A DNA stretch of 64,000 nucleotides from Streptomyces sp. VRA16 Mangrove soil (GTDB lineage Bacteria; Actinomycetota; Actinomycetes; Streptomycetales; Streptomycetaceae), in the NCBI RefSeq assembly GCF_017377775.1, contig NZ_JAFVLN010000017.1:62001-126000 (forward strand), given 5' to 3'. This document shows positions 38,924 to 47,382 of the stretch, piece by piece; positions within the stretch are counted from its first letter, which is position 1, and every line of letters starts with the position of its first letter. Both the position numbers and the translations under genes were made by a program. Below the pieces are notes generated by a model. The model was given only the letters and a program-made list of their open reading frames with translations. It was not told the origin of the DNA and did not search any database.

Positions 38924-39208
38924 ATGAAGATCGAACGCAAATCCCCCATCGAGGCGCAACTCGAGGGCGATCTCGGGTATATCAGTTTCCTGGTGGGGAC
39001 CTTGGCTGTCATCGGCACCATGGGAACAGTGGCCCATGTGCTGGGCGGCTCGGCCACACCGTCTCTGATCGGCCTCGACCTGGTCCTGCTCTACGGTTTC
39101 TACCTGGCAGTACGAGGCTGGCTTCGGGAAGAGCACATGGCGTCGTGTGCCGCGCTGCTGGTGGCCCCGGCCCTGCTCGTTGCCGCGTACATCGGGAAAC
39201 CCACCTGA
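38924..39208 (+). CDS. Small membrane protein, second of a tandem paralogous pair (94 aa)
   Basis: ATG 38924 with CACGAGGAAC upstream, almost the same leader as its neighbour, which supports tandem duplication. Segments are ISFLVGTLAVIGTMGTVAHVL, LIGLDLVLLYGFYLAVRGW and AALLVAPALLVAAYI. It ends 3 nt before the convergent mnmA stop. The frame is open upstream to 38771, but the ribosome-binding site and the paralogue length fix the start here. Confidence 0.75.
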   Translation: MKIERKSPIEAQLEGDLGYISFLVGTLAVIGTMGTVAHVLGGSATPSLIGLDLVLLYGFYLAVRGWLREEHMASCAALLVAPALLVAAYIGKPT

Positions 39209-39211
39209 GCC

Positions 39212-40363
39212 TCACACCCCGGCCGCAGCCGTCCGCTGAGTCGTGGCGATCGTTGCCGAGCCCACCACCCGGGTTCCGTCGTACAGCACGATCGCCTGGC
39301 CCGGGGCGACCCCGCGGACCGGCTCGGTGAACGTCACGGTGAGTTCGTTGTCGAGGAGGGCCGCCGTTACCTCGGTCTCGCCGCCGTGGGCGCGGAGCTG
39401 GGCCGTGTAGGTGCCGGGGCCCGTGGGAGGTGCGCCGCACCAGCGGGGCTTGATGGCGGTGAGGGACGTGACGTCCAGGGAGGCCGCCGGGCCCACCGTC
39501 ACCGTGTTGTTCACCGGGGAGATGTCCAGGACGTAGCGCGGCTTGCCGTCGGGGGCGGGGGTGCCGATGCGCAGGCCCTTGCGCTGGCCGATCGTGTAGC
39601 CGTACGCGCCCTCGTGGGTGCCCAGCTTGGCCCCCGACTCGTCGACGATGTCGCCCTCCGACTTGCCCAGGCGCGAGGCGAGGAAGCCCTGCGTGTCGCC
39701 GTCCGCGATGAAGCAGATGTCGTGGGAGTCGGGCTTCTTGGCGACGGCGAGGCCGCGGCGCTCCGCCTCGGCCCGGATCTCGTCCTTCGTCGTCTCCGTG
39801 TCACCCAGCGGGAACATCGCGTGGGCGAGCTGGCGGTCGTCCAGGACGCCGAGGACGTAGGACTGGTCCTTGGCCATGTCGGTGGCGCGGTGGAGTTCTC
39901 GGTCGCCGTTGTCGTTGACGATGACCTGGGCGTAGTGGCCGGTGCAGACCGCGTCGAAGCCGAGGGCCAGGGCCTTGTCGAGGAGCGCGGCGAACTTGAT
40001 CTTCTCGTTGCAGCGCAGGCACGGGTTCGGGGTACGGCCGGCCTCGTACTCCGCGATGAAGTCCTCCACGACGTCCTCGCGGAAGCGGTCCGCGAGGTCC
40101 CAGACGTAGAAGGGGATGCCGATGACGTCCGCCGCACGGCGCGCGTCACGGGAGTCCTCGATGGTGCAGCAGCCGCGGGCCCCGGTGCGGAAGGACTGGG
40201 GGTTCGCGGAGAGGGCCAGGTGGACGCCCGTCACGTCGTGGCCCGCTTCCGCGGCGCGGGCCGCTGCCACGGCGGAATCGACGCCGCCCGACATGGCGGC
40301 CAGGACACGGAGGGGGCGAGCCGCCTTCTCGGGCACGGGGCTCTGCGAAGTCTGCGAAGTCAT
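39212..40363 (-). CDS. mnmA: tRNA-specific 2-thiouridylase MnmA
   Basis: 383 aa. It thiolates U34 of Lys/Glu/Gln tRNAs using ATP and sulfur passed from a cysteine desulfurase; one lies at 41179-42348. The PP-loop SGGVDS is at 25-30 and the catalytic cysteines at C115 (NPCLRC) and C217 ([10 protein letters not shown]). The C-terminal beta-barrel ends around [19 protein letters not shown] take ATG 40363; the longer frame crosses the divergent amidase promoter. Confidence 0.95.
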   Translation of the reverse strand: MTSQTSQSPVPEKAARPLRVLAAMSGGVDSAVAAARAAEAGHDVTGVHLALSANPQSFRTGARGCCTIEDSRDARRAADVIGIPFYVWDLADRFREDVVEDFIAEYEAGRTPNPCLRCNEKIKFAALLDKALALGFDAVCTGHYAQVIVNDNGDRELHRATDMAKDQSYVLGVLDDRQLAHAMFPLGDTETTKDEIRAEAERRGLAVAKKPDSHDICFIADGDTQGFLASRLGKSEGDIVDESGAKLGTHEGAYGYTIGQRKGLRIGTPAPDGKPRYVLDISPVNNTVTVGPAASLDVTSLTAIKPRWCGAPPTGPGTYTAQLRAHGGETEVTAALLDNELTVTFTEPVRGVAPGQAIVLYDGTRVVGSATIATTQRTAAAGV

Positions 40364-40460
40364 AGCACTAACAGAGTACGGGGCCGGGGGAACCGAATCT
40401 TTCCGATATGCGTTTGAGCGGTGTGGGGCTGGAACCGAAGCGTGGGGGGCGGGGGATCGC

Positions 40461-41153
40461 GTGGGTGGCGAGAAGAGTGAGAAGACGGGGACGAGCGGGG
40501 ATCGGGATCGGGGGGTCAGTCGGCGGGCCCTGGTGATCGGTGGGGTTGCCGGCGCCGTGGGTGTGGGGGTGCTCGCGCGCGGTGATCTCGCCCGGATGTG
40601 GTGGCAGGTGCCGGGCGTCGACAAGCCGCGCAAGGCCGGCGCGGTGGACTTCAAGGGCGCGGAGTGGGTGGCCGCGGCAACGGCGAACTGGCGGCGGGCG
40701 GACCGGCCGGCCGACTATCCCATCGACCGGGTCGTCATCCATGTGACCCAGGGGAGCTACACAACCACCCTGCGGGTCTTCAAGGATCCCTGGCACGGGG
40801 CCGCCGCACACTACGTCGTCCGTCAGGACGGCCACATCGCGCAGATGATCCGGGAGCTGGACGTCGCGTTCCACGCGGGGAACAAGGACTACAACCAGCG
40901 CAGTGTCGGCATCGAGCACGAGGGGTTCGTGGACCGGCCGCAGGATTTCACCGATGCCATGTACGCGGCGTCCGCCCGGCTGACCGCCGGGATATGCAGG
41001 CGGTACGACATACCCGTCGACCGGACCCACATCATCGGGCACGTGGAGGTGCCGGGGACGGATCACACGGACCCCGGGCCCCACTGGGACTGGGACAAGT
41101 ACATGCGTCTGGTGCGGGCCGCCCACAAGAAGGGCGGCACCGCCACGGCCTAG
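40461..41153 (+). CDS. Tat-exported N-acetylmuramoyl-L-alanine amidase (Ami_2/PGRP type)
   Basis: A 230-aa zinc amidase cutting the lactyl-peptide bond of peptidoglycan outside the cell. A twin-arginine signal ([10 protein letters not shown]21-R22) precedes a hydrophobic stretch, with the catalytic domain at 85-215. Zinc ligands are H94 (VVIHVT), H194 and D204 ([19 protein letters not shown]). The start is GTG 40461 with GGGGGA upstream. It is divergent from mnmA across 97 bp. Confidence 0.9.
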   Translation: MGGEKSEKTGTSGDRDRGVSRRALVIGGVAGAVGVGVLARGDLARMWWQVPGVDKPRKAGAVDFKGAEWVAAATANWRRADRPADYPIDRVVIHVTQGSYTTTLRVFKDPWHGAAAHYVVRQDGHIAQMIRELDVAFHAGNKDYNQRSVGIEHEGFVDRPQDFTDAMYAASARLTAGICRRYDIPVDRTHIIGHVEVPGTDHTDPGPHWDWDKYMRLVRAAHKKGGTATA

Positions 41154-41178
41154 GGCCGCCTGTCCCGGCTCCCTCGTC

Positions 41179-42348
41179 CTAGCTCAGACCCGCCGTCCTG
41201 GCCCGCTCCACCGCCGGGCCGATGGCCGCCGCCACCGCGTCGACGTCCGCCTTCGTCGACGTGTGGCCGAGCGAGAAGCGGAGCGTGCCGCGGGCCAGGT
41301 CGGGGTCGGTGCCGGTGGCGAGCAGGACGTGGCTGGGCTGGGCGATGCCCGCGGTGCAGGCCGAGCCCGTCGAGCACTCGATGCCCTGGGCGTCCAGGAG
41401 GAGGAGCAGGGAGTCGCCCTCGCAGCCGGGGAACGTGAAGTGGGCGTTGGCCGGGAGCCGGCCACCGGGTGCCGGGTCGCCGCCGAGGATCGCCGCGGGG
41501 ACGGCGGCGAGCACGGCGTCGACCAGTTCGTCGCGGAGCGCGCCGATCTCGTGGGCGAAGGCCTCGCGCCGCTCGTGCGCCAGACGGCCGGCCGTGGCGA
41601 AGGAGGCGATGGCGGGGACGTCGAGGGTGCCGGAGCGGACGTGCCGTTCCTGGCCGCCGCCGTGGAGGACGGGGACGGGGGTGTACTCGCGGCCGAGAAG
41701 GAGCGCCCCGATGCCGTAGGGGCCGCCGATCTTGTGGCCGGAGACGGTCATCGCGGCGAGGCCGGACGCCGCGAAGTCGACCGGGATCTGGCCGTACGCC
41801 TGGACCGCGTCGGCGTGCAGCGGGACGGCGAACTCGGCCGCCACGTCGGCCAGTTCACGGACCGGCATGATCGTGCCGATCTCGTTGTTGGCCCACATGA
41901 CCGTGGCCAGGGCGACATCGGCCGGGTTGCGCTCGATCGCTTCCCGGAGGGCCTGCGCGTGGACGCGGCCGTGGGGGTCGACCGGGAGGTATTCGACGGT
42001 GGCGCCCTCGTGCTCGGCGAGCCAGTGCACGGCGTCGAGGACGGCGTGGTGCTCGACGGGGCTGGCGAGGACGCGGGTACGGGCCGGGTCGGCGGCGCGG
42101 CGGGCCCAGTACAGGCCCTTGACCGCGAGGTTGTCGGCCTCGGTGCCGCCCGAGGTGAAGACGACCTCACTGGGGCGGGCGCCGAGCGACTCGGCGAGGG
42201 CCTCACGGGACTCCTCGACCGTGCGGCGGGCGCGGCGCCCCGCGGCGTGCAGGGACGAGGCGTTGCCGGTGACGGCGAGCTGGGCGGTCAGCACCTCGAC
42301 CGCCTCCGGGAGCATCGGGGTGGTCGCGGCGTGGTCGAGGTAAGCCAT
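41179..42348 (-). CDS. Cysteine desulfurase (NifS/IscS-like)
   Basis: A 389-aa PLP enzyme turning cysteine into alanine and a protein persulfide. [10 protein letters not shown] start, PLP Lys in [10 protein letters not shown] (K206), and the active Cys in STGSACTAG (C331), with the [10 protein letters not shown] loop before it. Its closeness to mnmA makes it the likely sulfur donor for tRNA thiolation; it may also serve Fe-S assembly. ATG 42348 is divergent from the ROK gene across 108 bp. Confidence 0.94.
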   Translation of the reverse strand: MAYLDHAATTPMLPEAVEVLTAQLAVTGNASSLHAAGRRARRTVEESREALAESLGARPSEVVFTSGGTEADNLAVKGLYWARRAADPARTRVLASPVEHHAVLDAVHWLAEHEGATVEYLPVDPHGRVHAQALREAIERNPADVALATVMWANNEIGTIMPVRELADVAAEFAVPLHADAVQAYGQIPVDFAASGLAAMTVSGHKIGGPYGIGALLLGREYTPVPVLHGGGQERHVRSGTLDVPAIASFATAGRLAHERREAFAHEIGALRDELVDAVLAAVPAAILGGDPAPGGRLPANAHFTFPGCEGDSLLLLLDAQGIECSTGSACTAGIAQPSHVLLATGTDPDLARGTLRFSLGHTSTKADVDAVAAAIGPAVERARTAGLS

Positions 42349-42456
42349 GGTGGGCTCGATTCTACGAGGACCGCCGCCCGGTCCCGCACCCGCCGCCACC
42401 TGGCTCCCGCGGCGCGGGCGCCGCCCTGCCCCGGCCCCGTTAGGCTCGACGCCACG

Positions 42457-43743
42457 ATGAAGAGCAATCTGGCACCACCGCAGGCCAAGGCCGACAAGGC
42501 CACCGTCCGGCGGCACAACCTGAGCCTCGTGCTGCGGGCCGTGCACGACGAGGGCGAGACGACGCGGGCCGCGGTCGCCGCCCGCTCGGGTCTGACCAGG
42601 GCCGCGGTGTCGTCCCTCGTCGAGCAGTTGCTGTCGAGCGGGTTTCTGACCGAGTCCGGCAAGACGTTCAGCGGGCACGCGGGGCGGCCCGGCACGGTGC
42701 TGAAGGTGGCGCGGACCGGGTTCGCCGGGGTCGGGGTCGAGATCAACATCGACTACATCACCGTGTGCGTCGTCGATCTGGCCGGGATGGACCGCGTACG
42801 GCTGACGGAGCACCTCGACAACCGGGGCACGCCGCCCGCCGATGTGCTGGCGCGGGCCGCGCGGATCACCTCGCAGGCGCTGGGGTCGGCGGCCGCGCAG
42901 GAGCTGGTGCCGGCCGGCGCACATCTGGCGCTGCCCGGGCTGATCTCCGGCGGCACGGTGCGCCAGGCTCCGAACCTGGGCTGGAGCCGGGTGGCGGCGG
43001 AGGGCATCTTCGCGCAGGCCCTGTCCACGCTGCGGCGCGGCGGGCGCGGCGGAACGGCGCACGCCCTGCCGGTGAGTTCCGGCAACGAGGCCGACGCGGC
43101 GGCGCTCGCCGAGCTGTGGTTCGGCGAGGCGGACGAGGCCCGCCGGCGCAGTTTCCTGTATCTGACGGGTGAGATCGGGGTCGGCGGCGCGCTGGTGCTC
43201 AACGGTGAACTGCTGCGCGGGGCGCACGGGTTCGCGGGTGAGATCGGGCATGTGGTCGTCGACGAGGGCGGGCCGCTGTGCCGGTGCGGGTCGCGCGGCT
43301 GCCTGGAGCAGTACGCGGGGCAGGCGGCGCTGCTGCGGACGGCCGGGATCGCCGAGGACGCGGGGCAGCCGGGGGTCGCGGAGCTGGAGCGGCGGGCGGT
43401 TCGGGGGGACGAGCGGGCCGTCGCCGCGATCGCGGAGGCCGGGCGGACGCTGGGGCTCGTGCTGTCCGGTGCGGTGAATCTGATCGATCCGGACGCGATC
43501 GTGCTCGGGGGGACGTATCGGCCGCTGCTGCCGTGGTTGGCCCGGCCCATCGACGAGTGTCTGGAGCGGCGGGTGGTGTCGGGGTTGTGGACGGCCGGGA
43601 GTGGGAAGTTGCGGGCGGCTTCGGCTGCCGGGGATGCGGCCCGGGGGTCGGCGGCGCAGGTGGTGCGGGATGTGATGGGTGATCCGCAGGCTTATGCGGA
43701 GCGGGTTTCGGATGCGGGGGGTGTGGGGGGTACCGGCGGCTGA
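42457..43743 (+). CDS. ROK family transcriptional regulator (NagC/XylR type)
   Basis: 428 aa. An N-terminal winged HTH (about 15-75, [20 protein letters not shown]) is fused to a ROK sugar-binding fold with the zinc motif [12 protein letters not shown] and an EIGH motif. ROK repressors usually bind a sugar or sugar phosphate. It borders the sugar island (xylA, xylB, alpha-xylosidase, ABC genes), so it is the best local candidate for the XylR-like regulator, though it is separated from it by the repeat-rich gap. Confidence 0.88.
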   Translation: MKSNLAPPQAKADKATVRRHNLSLVLRAVHDEGETTRAAVAARSGLTRAAVSSLVEQLLSSGFLTESGKTFSGHAGRPGTVLKVARTGFAGVGVEINIDYITVCVVDLAGMDRVRLTEHLDNRGTPPADVLARAARITSQALGSAAAQELVPAGAHLALPGLISGGTVRQAPNLGWSRVAAEGIFAQALSTLRRGGRGGTAHALPVSSGNEADAAALAELWFGEADEARRRSFLYLTGEIGVGGALVLNGELLRGAHGFAGEIGHVVVDEGGPLCRCGSRGCLEQYAGQAALLRTAGIAEDAGQPGVAELERRAVRGDERAVAAIAEAGRTLGLVLSGAVNLIDPDAIVLGGTYRPLLPWLARPIDECLERRVVSGLWTAGSGKLRAASAAGDAARGSAAQVVRDVMGDPQAYAERVSDAGGVGGTGG

Positions 43744-43798
43744 CGTCCGGTACTCGGCATGCCCGGCGCCGGGGTGCCCGCGGGGCCGTCGGCCGCTC

Positions 43799-43840
43799 TG
43801 TCCCGGGCGATCTGTCCCGGGCGATCTGTCCCGGGCGATC
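43799..43840. repeat. 14-bp tandem repeat, 3 exact copies
   Basis: TGTCCCGGGCGATC is repeated exactly at 43799-43812, 43813-43826 and 43827-43840. The last copy lies in the remnant ATPase frame, at NLEIARD, and the repeat seems to have grown from there by slippage. Confidence 0.92.
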
Positions 43841-43920
43841 TCCAGGTTCAGGTCCTTGACCGTGGGCGCCACGGCGTCCGGTCAGGTCAGCGATACGTGG
43901 TCGAAGGTGATGCCCGCCAT
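43828..43920 (-). pseudogene. Remnant of a sugar ABC transporter ATPase (MsmX/UgpC-like N-terminus)
   Basis: ATG 43920 opens MAGITFDHVSLT, then TGA (43882-43884) where relatives have Tyr. The same frame continues [16 protein letters not shown], matching the usual start of MalK/MsmX-type ATPases (VxFDxVSLTYPDG...AVKDLNLEI). It then dissolves into the 14-bp repeats before any Walker A motif. It sits at the 3' end of the sugar ABC operon, where an ATPase gene could have been. It is non-functional; the transporter must use an ATPase encoded elsewhere. Confidence 0.7.
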
Positions 43921-43993
43921 GGGGGTTCTCCGTTCCTTCTCACCGGCGGTACGTACCGGACGATCCGAGTGAGTGGACGGCAGGAGGGGTGGT

Positions 43994-44088
43994 GCGGTGG
44001 CCACGGAGTGGTGCGGTGGCCACGGAGTGGTGCGGTGGCCACGGAGTGGTGCGGTGGCCACGGAGTGGTGCGATGGCCACGGGGTGGT
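43994..44088. repeat. 19-bp tandem repeat, 5 copies
   Basis: The unit GCGGTGGCCACGGAGTGGT begins at 43994, 44013, 44032, 44051 and 44070. The first four copies are identical and the fifth has two changes. The unit contains GTGGCCAC, itself a palindrome. The array lies between the remnant ATPase and the end of the beta-glucosidase gene. Confidence 0.93.
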
Positions 44089-44125
44089 GCGGCGCTGCGG
44101 ACGCGCGCCACCCCGTACCGGCCGA

Positions 44126-44158
44126 CCGACCGACGGCCGACCGACGGCCGACCGACGG
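44126..44158. repeat. 11-bp tandem repeat, 3 exact copies
   Basis: CCGACCGACGG is repeated at 44126-44136, 44137-44147 and 44148-44158, ending 10 nt before the stop codon of the beta-glucosidase gene. Confidence 0.9.
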
Positions 44159-44168
44159 CCGGGCGGTG

Positions 44169-45557
44169 TTACGGCCGGTGCGCCTCGATCAGGCCCCGGT
44201 ACCAGTGGTAGCTGTCCTTGGGCGTGCGTTCCTGTGTCTCGTAGTCGACGCGGATGATGCCGAAGCGCTTGGCGTAGCCGAGCGCCCATTCGTAGTTGTC
44301 GAGCAGCGACCAGACGTAGTAGCCGCGCACGTCCACGCCGGCGTCCATCGCGGCGCGCAGCGCGCCGAGGTGGTCGGCGAGGTACTGGACGCGGTCGGTG
44401 TCGTGGATCTGCCCGTCGGCGGCGACGGTGTCGTGCTCGGCGGTGCCGTTCTCCGTGATGTGGACGGGCGGCAGCGCGTCGCCGTAGCGCTCCTTCATCG
44501 CGACGAGGAGCTGCGTGAACGTCTCGGGGACGACCGGCCAGTTCATCGCCGTGTGCCGTACGCCGGTGTAGGGGACTTCGGCGTAGCGGTTGTCGGAGGC
44601 GGTGCGCAGGGCCGGGTCGGGCTCGCGGTGCGGGGCCTCGGTGACCATCGTCGGGCGGTAGTAGTTGACGCCGACGAAGTCGAGCGGCTGCCCGATCAGT
44701 TCGAGGTCGCCGTCCTGGCGGAAGTCCTGGCGCTCGATGAGCTCGCCCCAGGTCTCCGTCTCCGTGGCCGGGTAGCGGCCGGCGAACAGCGGGTCCGTCC
44801 ACACCAGGTTGTGCTGGGTGTCGGCGCGCACGACGGCGGCGAGGTCGGCGTCGGAGTCGGTGGCGGGCACGTTCCAGTCGGGGTTGAGCGTGATGCCGAC
44901 CTCGCGCACCCCCTCGGCGCGCAGCGCGCTGACCGCGTGGCCGTGGCCGACCAGCAGGTGGTGGGCGGCGGCGAGCGCCGGGGTGCCCTGCTGGGCGCCG
45001 GGGGCGTGGCGCCCGACCGAGTAGCCGAGGAAGGCCGAGCACCAGGGCTCGTTGAGGGTGATCCAGCGCGGTACGCGGTCGCCGAGGCGGCGGGCCATGA
45101 TGCCGGAGTACTCGCCGAACAGTTCGGCGGTCTCGCGGATCCGCCAGCCGCCACGGTCCTCCAGGGACTGGGGCAGGTCCCAGTGGTAGAGGGTGACGGC
45201 GGGCTCGATGCCGGCGGCGAGGAGTTCGTCGACGAGCCGGTCGTAGAAGTCGAGTCCGGCCGGGTTGACCGGGCCCGAGCCGTCGGGCTGGATGCGCGGC
45301 CAGGCGATGGAGAACCGGTACGAGTCGACGCCGAGCTCCTTGAGGAGGCGGACGTCGTCGGCGTAGCGGTGGTAGTGGTCGCAGGCGATGTCGCCGGTGT
45401 GACCGCGGAAGGTGCGGCCGGGGGTGCGGCTGTAGACGTCCCAGATGGAGGGGCCGCGGCCGTCCTCGGTGGCGGCGCCCTCGATCTGGTACGCGGCCGT
45501 GGCGGCGCCGAAGACGAAGCCCTCGGGGAACGACGGGAAGGCGGGCTGGGTGCTCAT
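44169..45557 (-). CDS. GH1 family beta-glucosidase
   Basis: A 462-aa GH1 hydrolase without a signal peptide, so it should act in the cytoplasm on imported oligosaccharides. The acid/base Glu is E170 (TLNEPW) and the nucleophile E369 (HITENGT). Typical blocks are FVFGAATAAYQIEGA and RFSIAWPRI. ATG 45557 lies 8 nt after the permease stop; a GTG at 45569 overlapping the permease is an alternative. It is the last gene of the sugar ABC operon, as in ceb-type operons. Confidence 0.93.
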   Translation of the reverse strand: MSTQPAFPSFPEGFVFGAATAAYQIEGAATEDGRGPSIWDVYSRTPGRTFRGHTGDIACDHYHRYADDVRLLKELGVDSYRFSIAWPRIQPDGSGPVNPAGLDFYDRLVDELLAAGIEPAVTLYHWDLPQSLEDRGGWRIRETAELFGEYSGIMARRLGDRVPRWITLNEPWCSAFLGYSVGRHAPGAQQGTPALAAAHHLLVGHGHAVSALRAEGVREVGITLNPDWNVPATDSDADLAAVVRADTQHNLVWTDPLFAGRYPATETETWGELIERQDFRQDGDLELIGQPLDFVGVNYYRPTMVTEAPHREPDPALRTASDNRYAEVPYTGVRHTAMNWPVVPETFTQLLVAMKERYGDALPPVHITENGTAEHDTVAADGQIHDTDRVQYLADHLGALRAAMDAGVDVRGYYVWSLLDNYEWALGYAKRFGIIRVDYETQERTPKDSYHWYRGLIEAHRP

Positions 45558-45565
45558 GTGTGGGC

Positions 45566-46417
45566 TCACTTGACCGAGCCACCGGTGATGCCGGCGGCGA
45601 TGTACTTCTGGGCGAGGACGAGGAGGATCGCGGCGGGGATCGCCGACAGGACGGAGGCGGCCATCACGGAGCCCCAGTCGCCGACGTGGGCACCGATGTA
45701 CTGGTAGATACCGAGGGTGATCGGCTTGACGTGGTCGGTGGTGTTCAGGGTCAGGGCGAACATGAAGTCGCTCCAGGCGAACAGGAACGAGAACAGTCCG
45801 GCCGTGATGAGCGAGTTGCGGCTCATCGGCAGCACCACCTGGACGAAGGTGCGGATCCGGCCCGCGCCGTCGACCTCGGCGGCCTCGATGACCTCGCGCG
45901 GGATGGAGGCCATGAAGGCCCGCATCAGGATGATCGCGAAGGGGATGCCGAGCGAGGCGTCGGCGAGCATCAGGCCGAAGTAGGAGTTGACCAGGTTCAT
46001 CGACACGTACGCGCTGTAGAGGGCGTTGGCGACGACGATGCCCGGCACCATTTGCGTGATGAGCGTGCCGAAGACGATGGACTGGGCGCCTGGCAGCCGG
46101 AACTGGGCGAGCCCGTAGGCGGCGGGCGCGGCGATCAGCAGACAGATGATCACGGCGCCGAAGGCGACGAGCAGCGAGGTGAGCAGGTTGGTGCCCTGGT
46201 CGGTGAAGGCCTTGGTGAAGCCGGAGAAGTCCCAGGTGGTGGGGACCCAGCCGACCTGGACGAGGCTGGCCTTGGGCTGCAGGGCGGTGTTGAGCATCCA
46301 GTACAGCGGGAACAGCATGATCAGCAGGATGACGATCCCGGCGATCATCGAGCCCCAGCTGCGGTGCGGCTTGCGGGACTTGGCGACAGCGGGTGCTGCG
46401 GAAGACACGGTGGCCAT
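45566..46417 (-). CDS. Carbohydrate ABC transporter permease (MalG type)
   Basis: A 283-aa inner-membrane permease with six predicted TM helices and the EAA loop (EAAEVDGAGRIRTFVQVVLPM) that docks the ATPase. ATG 46417 has GAGGGGA about 10 nt upstream; GTG 46426, overlapping the previous stop, is possible. It pairs with the MalF-type permease upstream and the solute-binding lipoprotein. No intact ATPase gene follows. Confidence 0.93.
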   Translation of the reverse strand: MATVSSAAPAVAKSRKPHRSWGSMIAGIVILLIMLFPLYWMLNTALQPKASLVQVGWVPTTWDFSGFTKAFTDQGTNLLTSLLVAFGAVIICLLIAAPAAYGLAQFRLPGAQSIVFGTLITQMVPGIVVANALYSAYVSMNLVNSYFGLMLADASLGIPFAIILMRAFMASIPREVIEAAEVDGAGRIRTFVQVVLPMSRNSLITAGLFSFLFAWSDFMFALTLNTTDHVKPITLGIYQYIGAHVGDWGSVMAASVLSAIPAAILLVLAQKYIAAGITGGSVK

Positions 46418-46422
46418 GGTGG

Positions 46423-47370
46423 TCACTTCCCCTCGGCGCGGTTCGCCCGCAGGTAGAACACCGCGAACACCGCGGAGATGAGGATGAGTACGTTGCCGAC
46501 GACCGCGCCCGCGCCGAAGTCGAGCTGCACGAAGGAGTTCTGGTACGTCAGCGTGCCGAGCGTCTGCGTGGAGTCGGCGGGGCCGCCGTCGGTGAGGGCC
46601 AGGATCAGGTCGAGGATCTTGACGGTCGACATGAAGCCCAGGACGAGCACGACGGTGATGACGGGCTTGAGCATCGGCAGCGTGATCGAGCGGAAGGTCC
46701 GCCAGGCGGAGGCGCCGTCGAGGGACGCGGCCTCGTACAGCTCCTTGGGGATCTCCTGGAGTCCGCCGTAGAGGATCACCATGTTGAACGGGATCCCGAT
46801 CCAGATGTTCACGAGGATCACCGAGAACAGCGCGAGCGACGGGCTGGAGATCCACGGGGTGGAGTCGCCGAGGCCGAACAGGCCGAGGAAGGAGTTCAGG
46901 ACGCCCGTGTCCTGGTCGAGGATGCGGCGCCAGACCACACCCGAGACGACCATGGGGACGAGCCAGGGCAGCAGGATCAGGGAGCGCAGCACCCCGTTGA
47001 GTGGGAAGCGGCGGCGGAAGAAGACGGCGAGGGCCAGGCCGATGCAGAACTGGCCGAGCAGCGAGCCGACCGTGAAGACCAGGGTGTGGCCGAGGGCCGA
47101 GGAGAACAGGTCGTCGCCGAAGACGTTGCGCCAGTTCGTGAGGCCGTTGAAGGGCGCGTCACCGGTGAAGAAGGTCTTGGGCGAGTAGTCCTGGAAGCTC
47201 ATCACGACGTTGCGGACGAGCGGGTAGCCGAAGAACAGTGCCATGAAGGCGACGGCCGGGGCGATGAAGCCCCACTGCGCGAGCCTGGCGCTGCGCGGCT
47301 TGCGCGGGGCGGCGGCCTTCGGGACCGGCGTCGTGGCAGGGGCCGGCGCGGAAGCGGTGGTCGTAGACAT
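46423..47370 (-). CDS. Carbohydrate ABC transporter permease (MalF/UgpA type)
   Basis: A 315-aa permease. It has a short cytoplasmic Ala/Pro-rich N-terminus (1-28), about six TM helices, and the EAA loop EAASLDGASAWRTFRSITLPM. It starts at ATG 47370, 12 nt after the solute-binding protein gene. It forms the translocation channel with the downstream MalG-type permease. Confidence 0.93.
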   Translation of the reverse strand: MSTTTASAPAPATTPVPKAAAPRKPRSARLAQWGFIAPAVAFMALFFGYPLVRNVVMSFQDYSPKTFFTGDAPFNGLTNWRNVFGDDLFSSALGHTLVFTVGSLLGQFCIGLALAVFFRRRFPLNGVLRSLILLPWLVPMVVSGVVWRRILDQDTGVLNSFLGLFGLGDSTPWISSPSLALFSVILVNIWIGIPFNMVILYGGLQEIPKELYEAASLDGASAWRTFRSITLPMLKPVITVVLVLGFMSTVKILDLILALTDGGPADSTQTLGTLTYQNSFVQLDFGAGAVVGNVLILISAVFAVFYLRANRAEGK

Positions 47371-47382
47371 GGTGGTGGTGCC

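Larger units (their letters stand above)
43744..44168. other. 425-bp repeat-rich gap with a decayed ABC ATPase remnant
   Basis: No complete gene lies here. The gap holds three separate tandem repeats (14 bp x3, 19 bp x5, 11 bp x3) and the start of an ABC ATPase gene with a premature stop. It marks the left border of the sugar island. The repeats and pseudogene are listed individually. Confidence 0.7.

Noticed and set aside
41179-43872. 897-aa reading of the cysteine desulfurase
   Set aside because: The upstream part is antisense to the ROK gene. [10 protein letters not shown] at 42348 is the normal NifS-family start.
43994-44088. CRISPR array
   Set aside because: The 19-bp units are directly adjacent with no spacers, and no cas gene is present. 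It is a simple tandem repeat.
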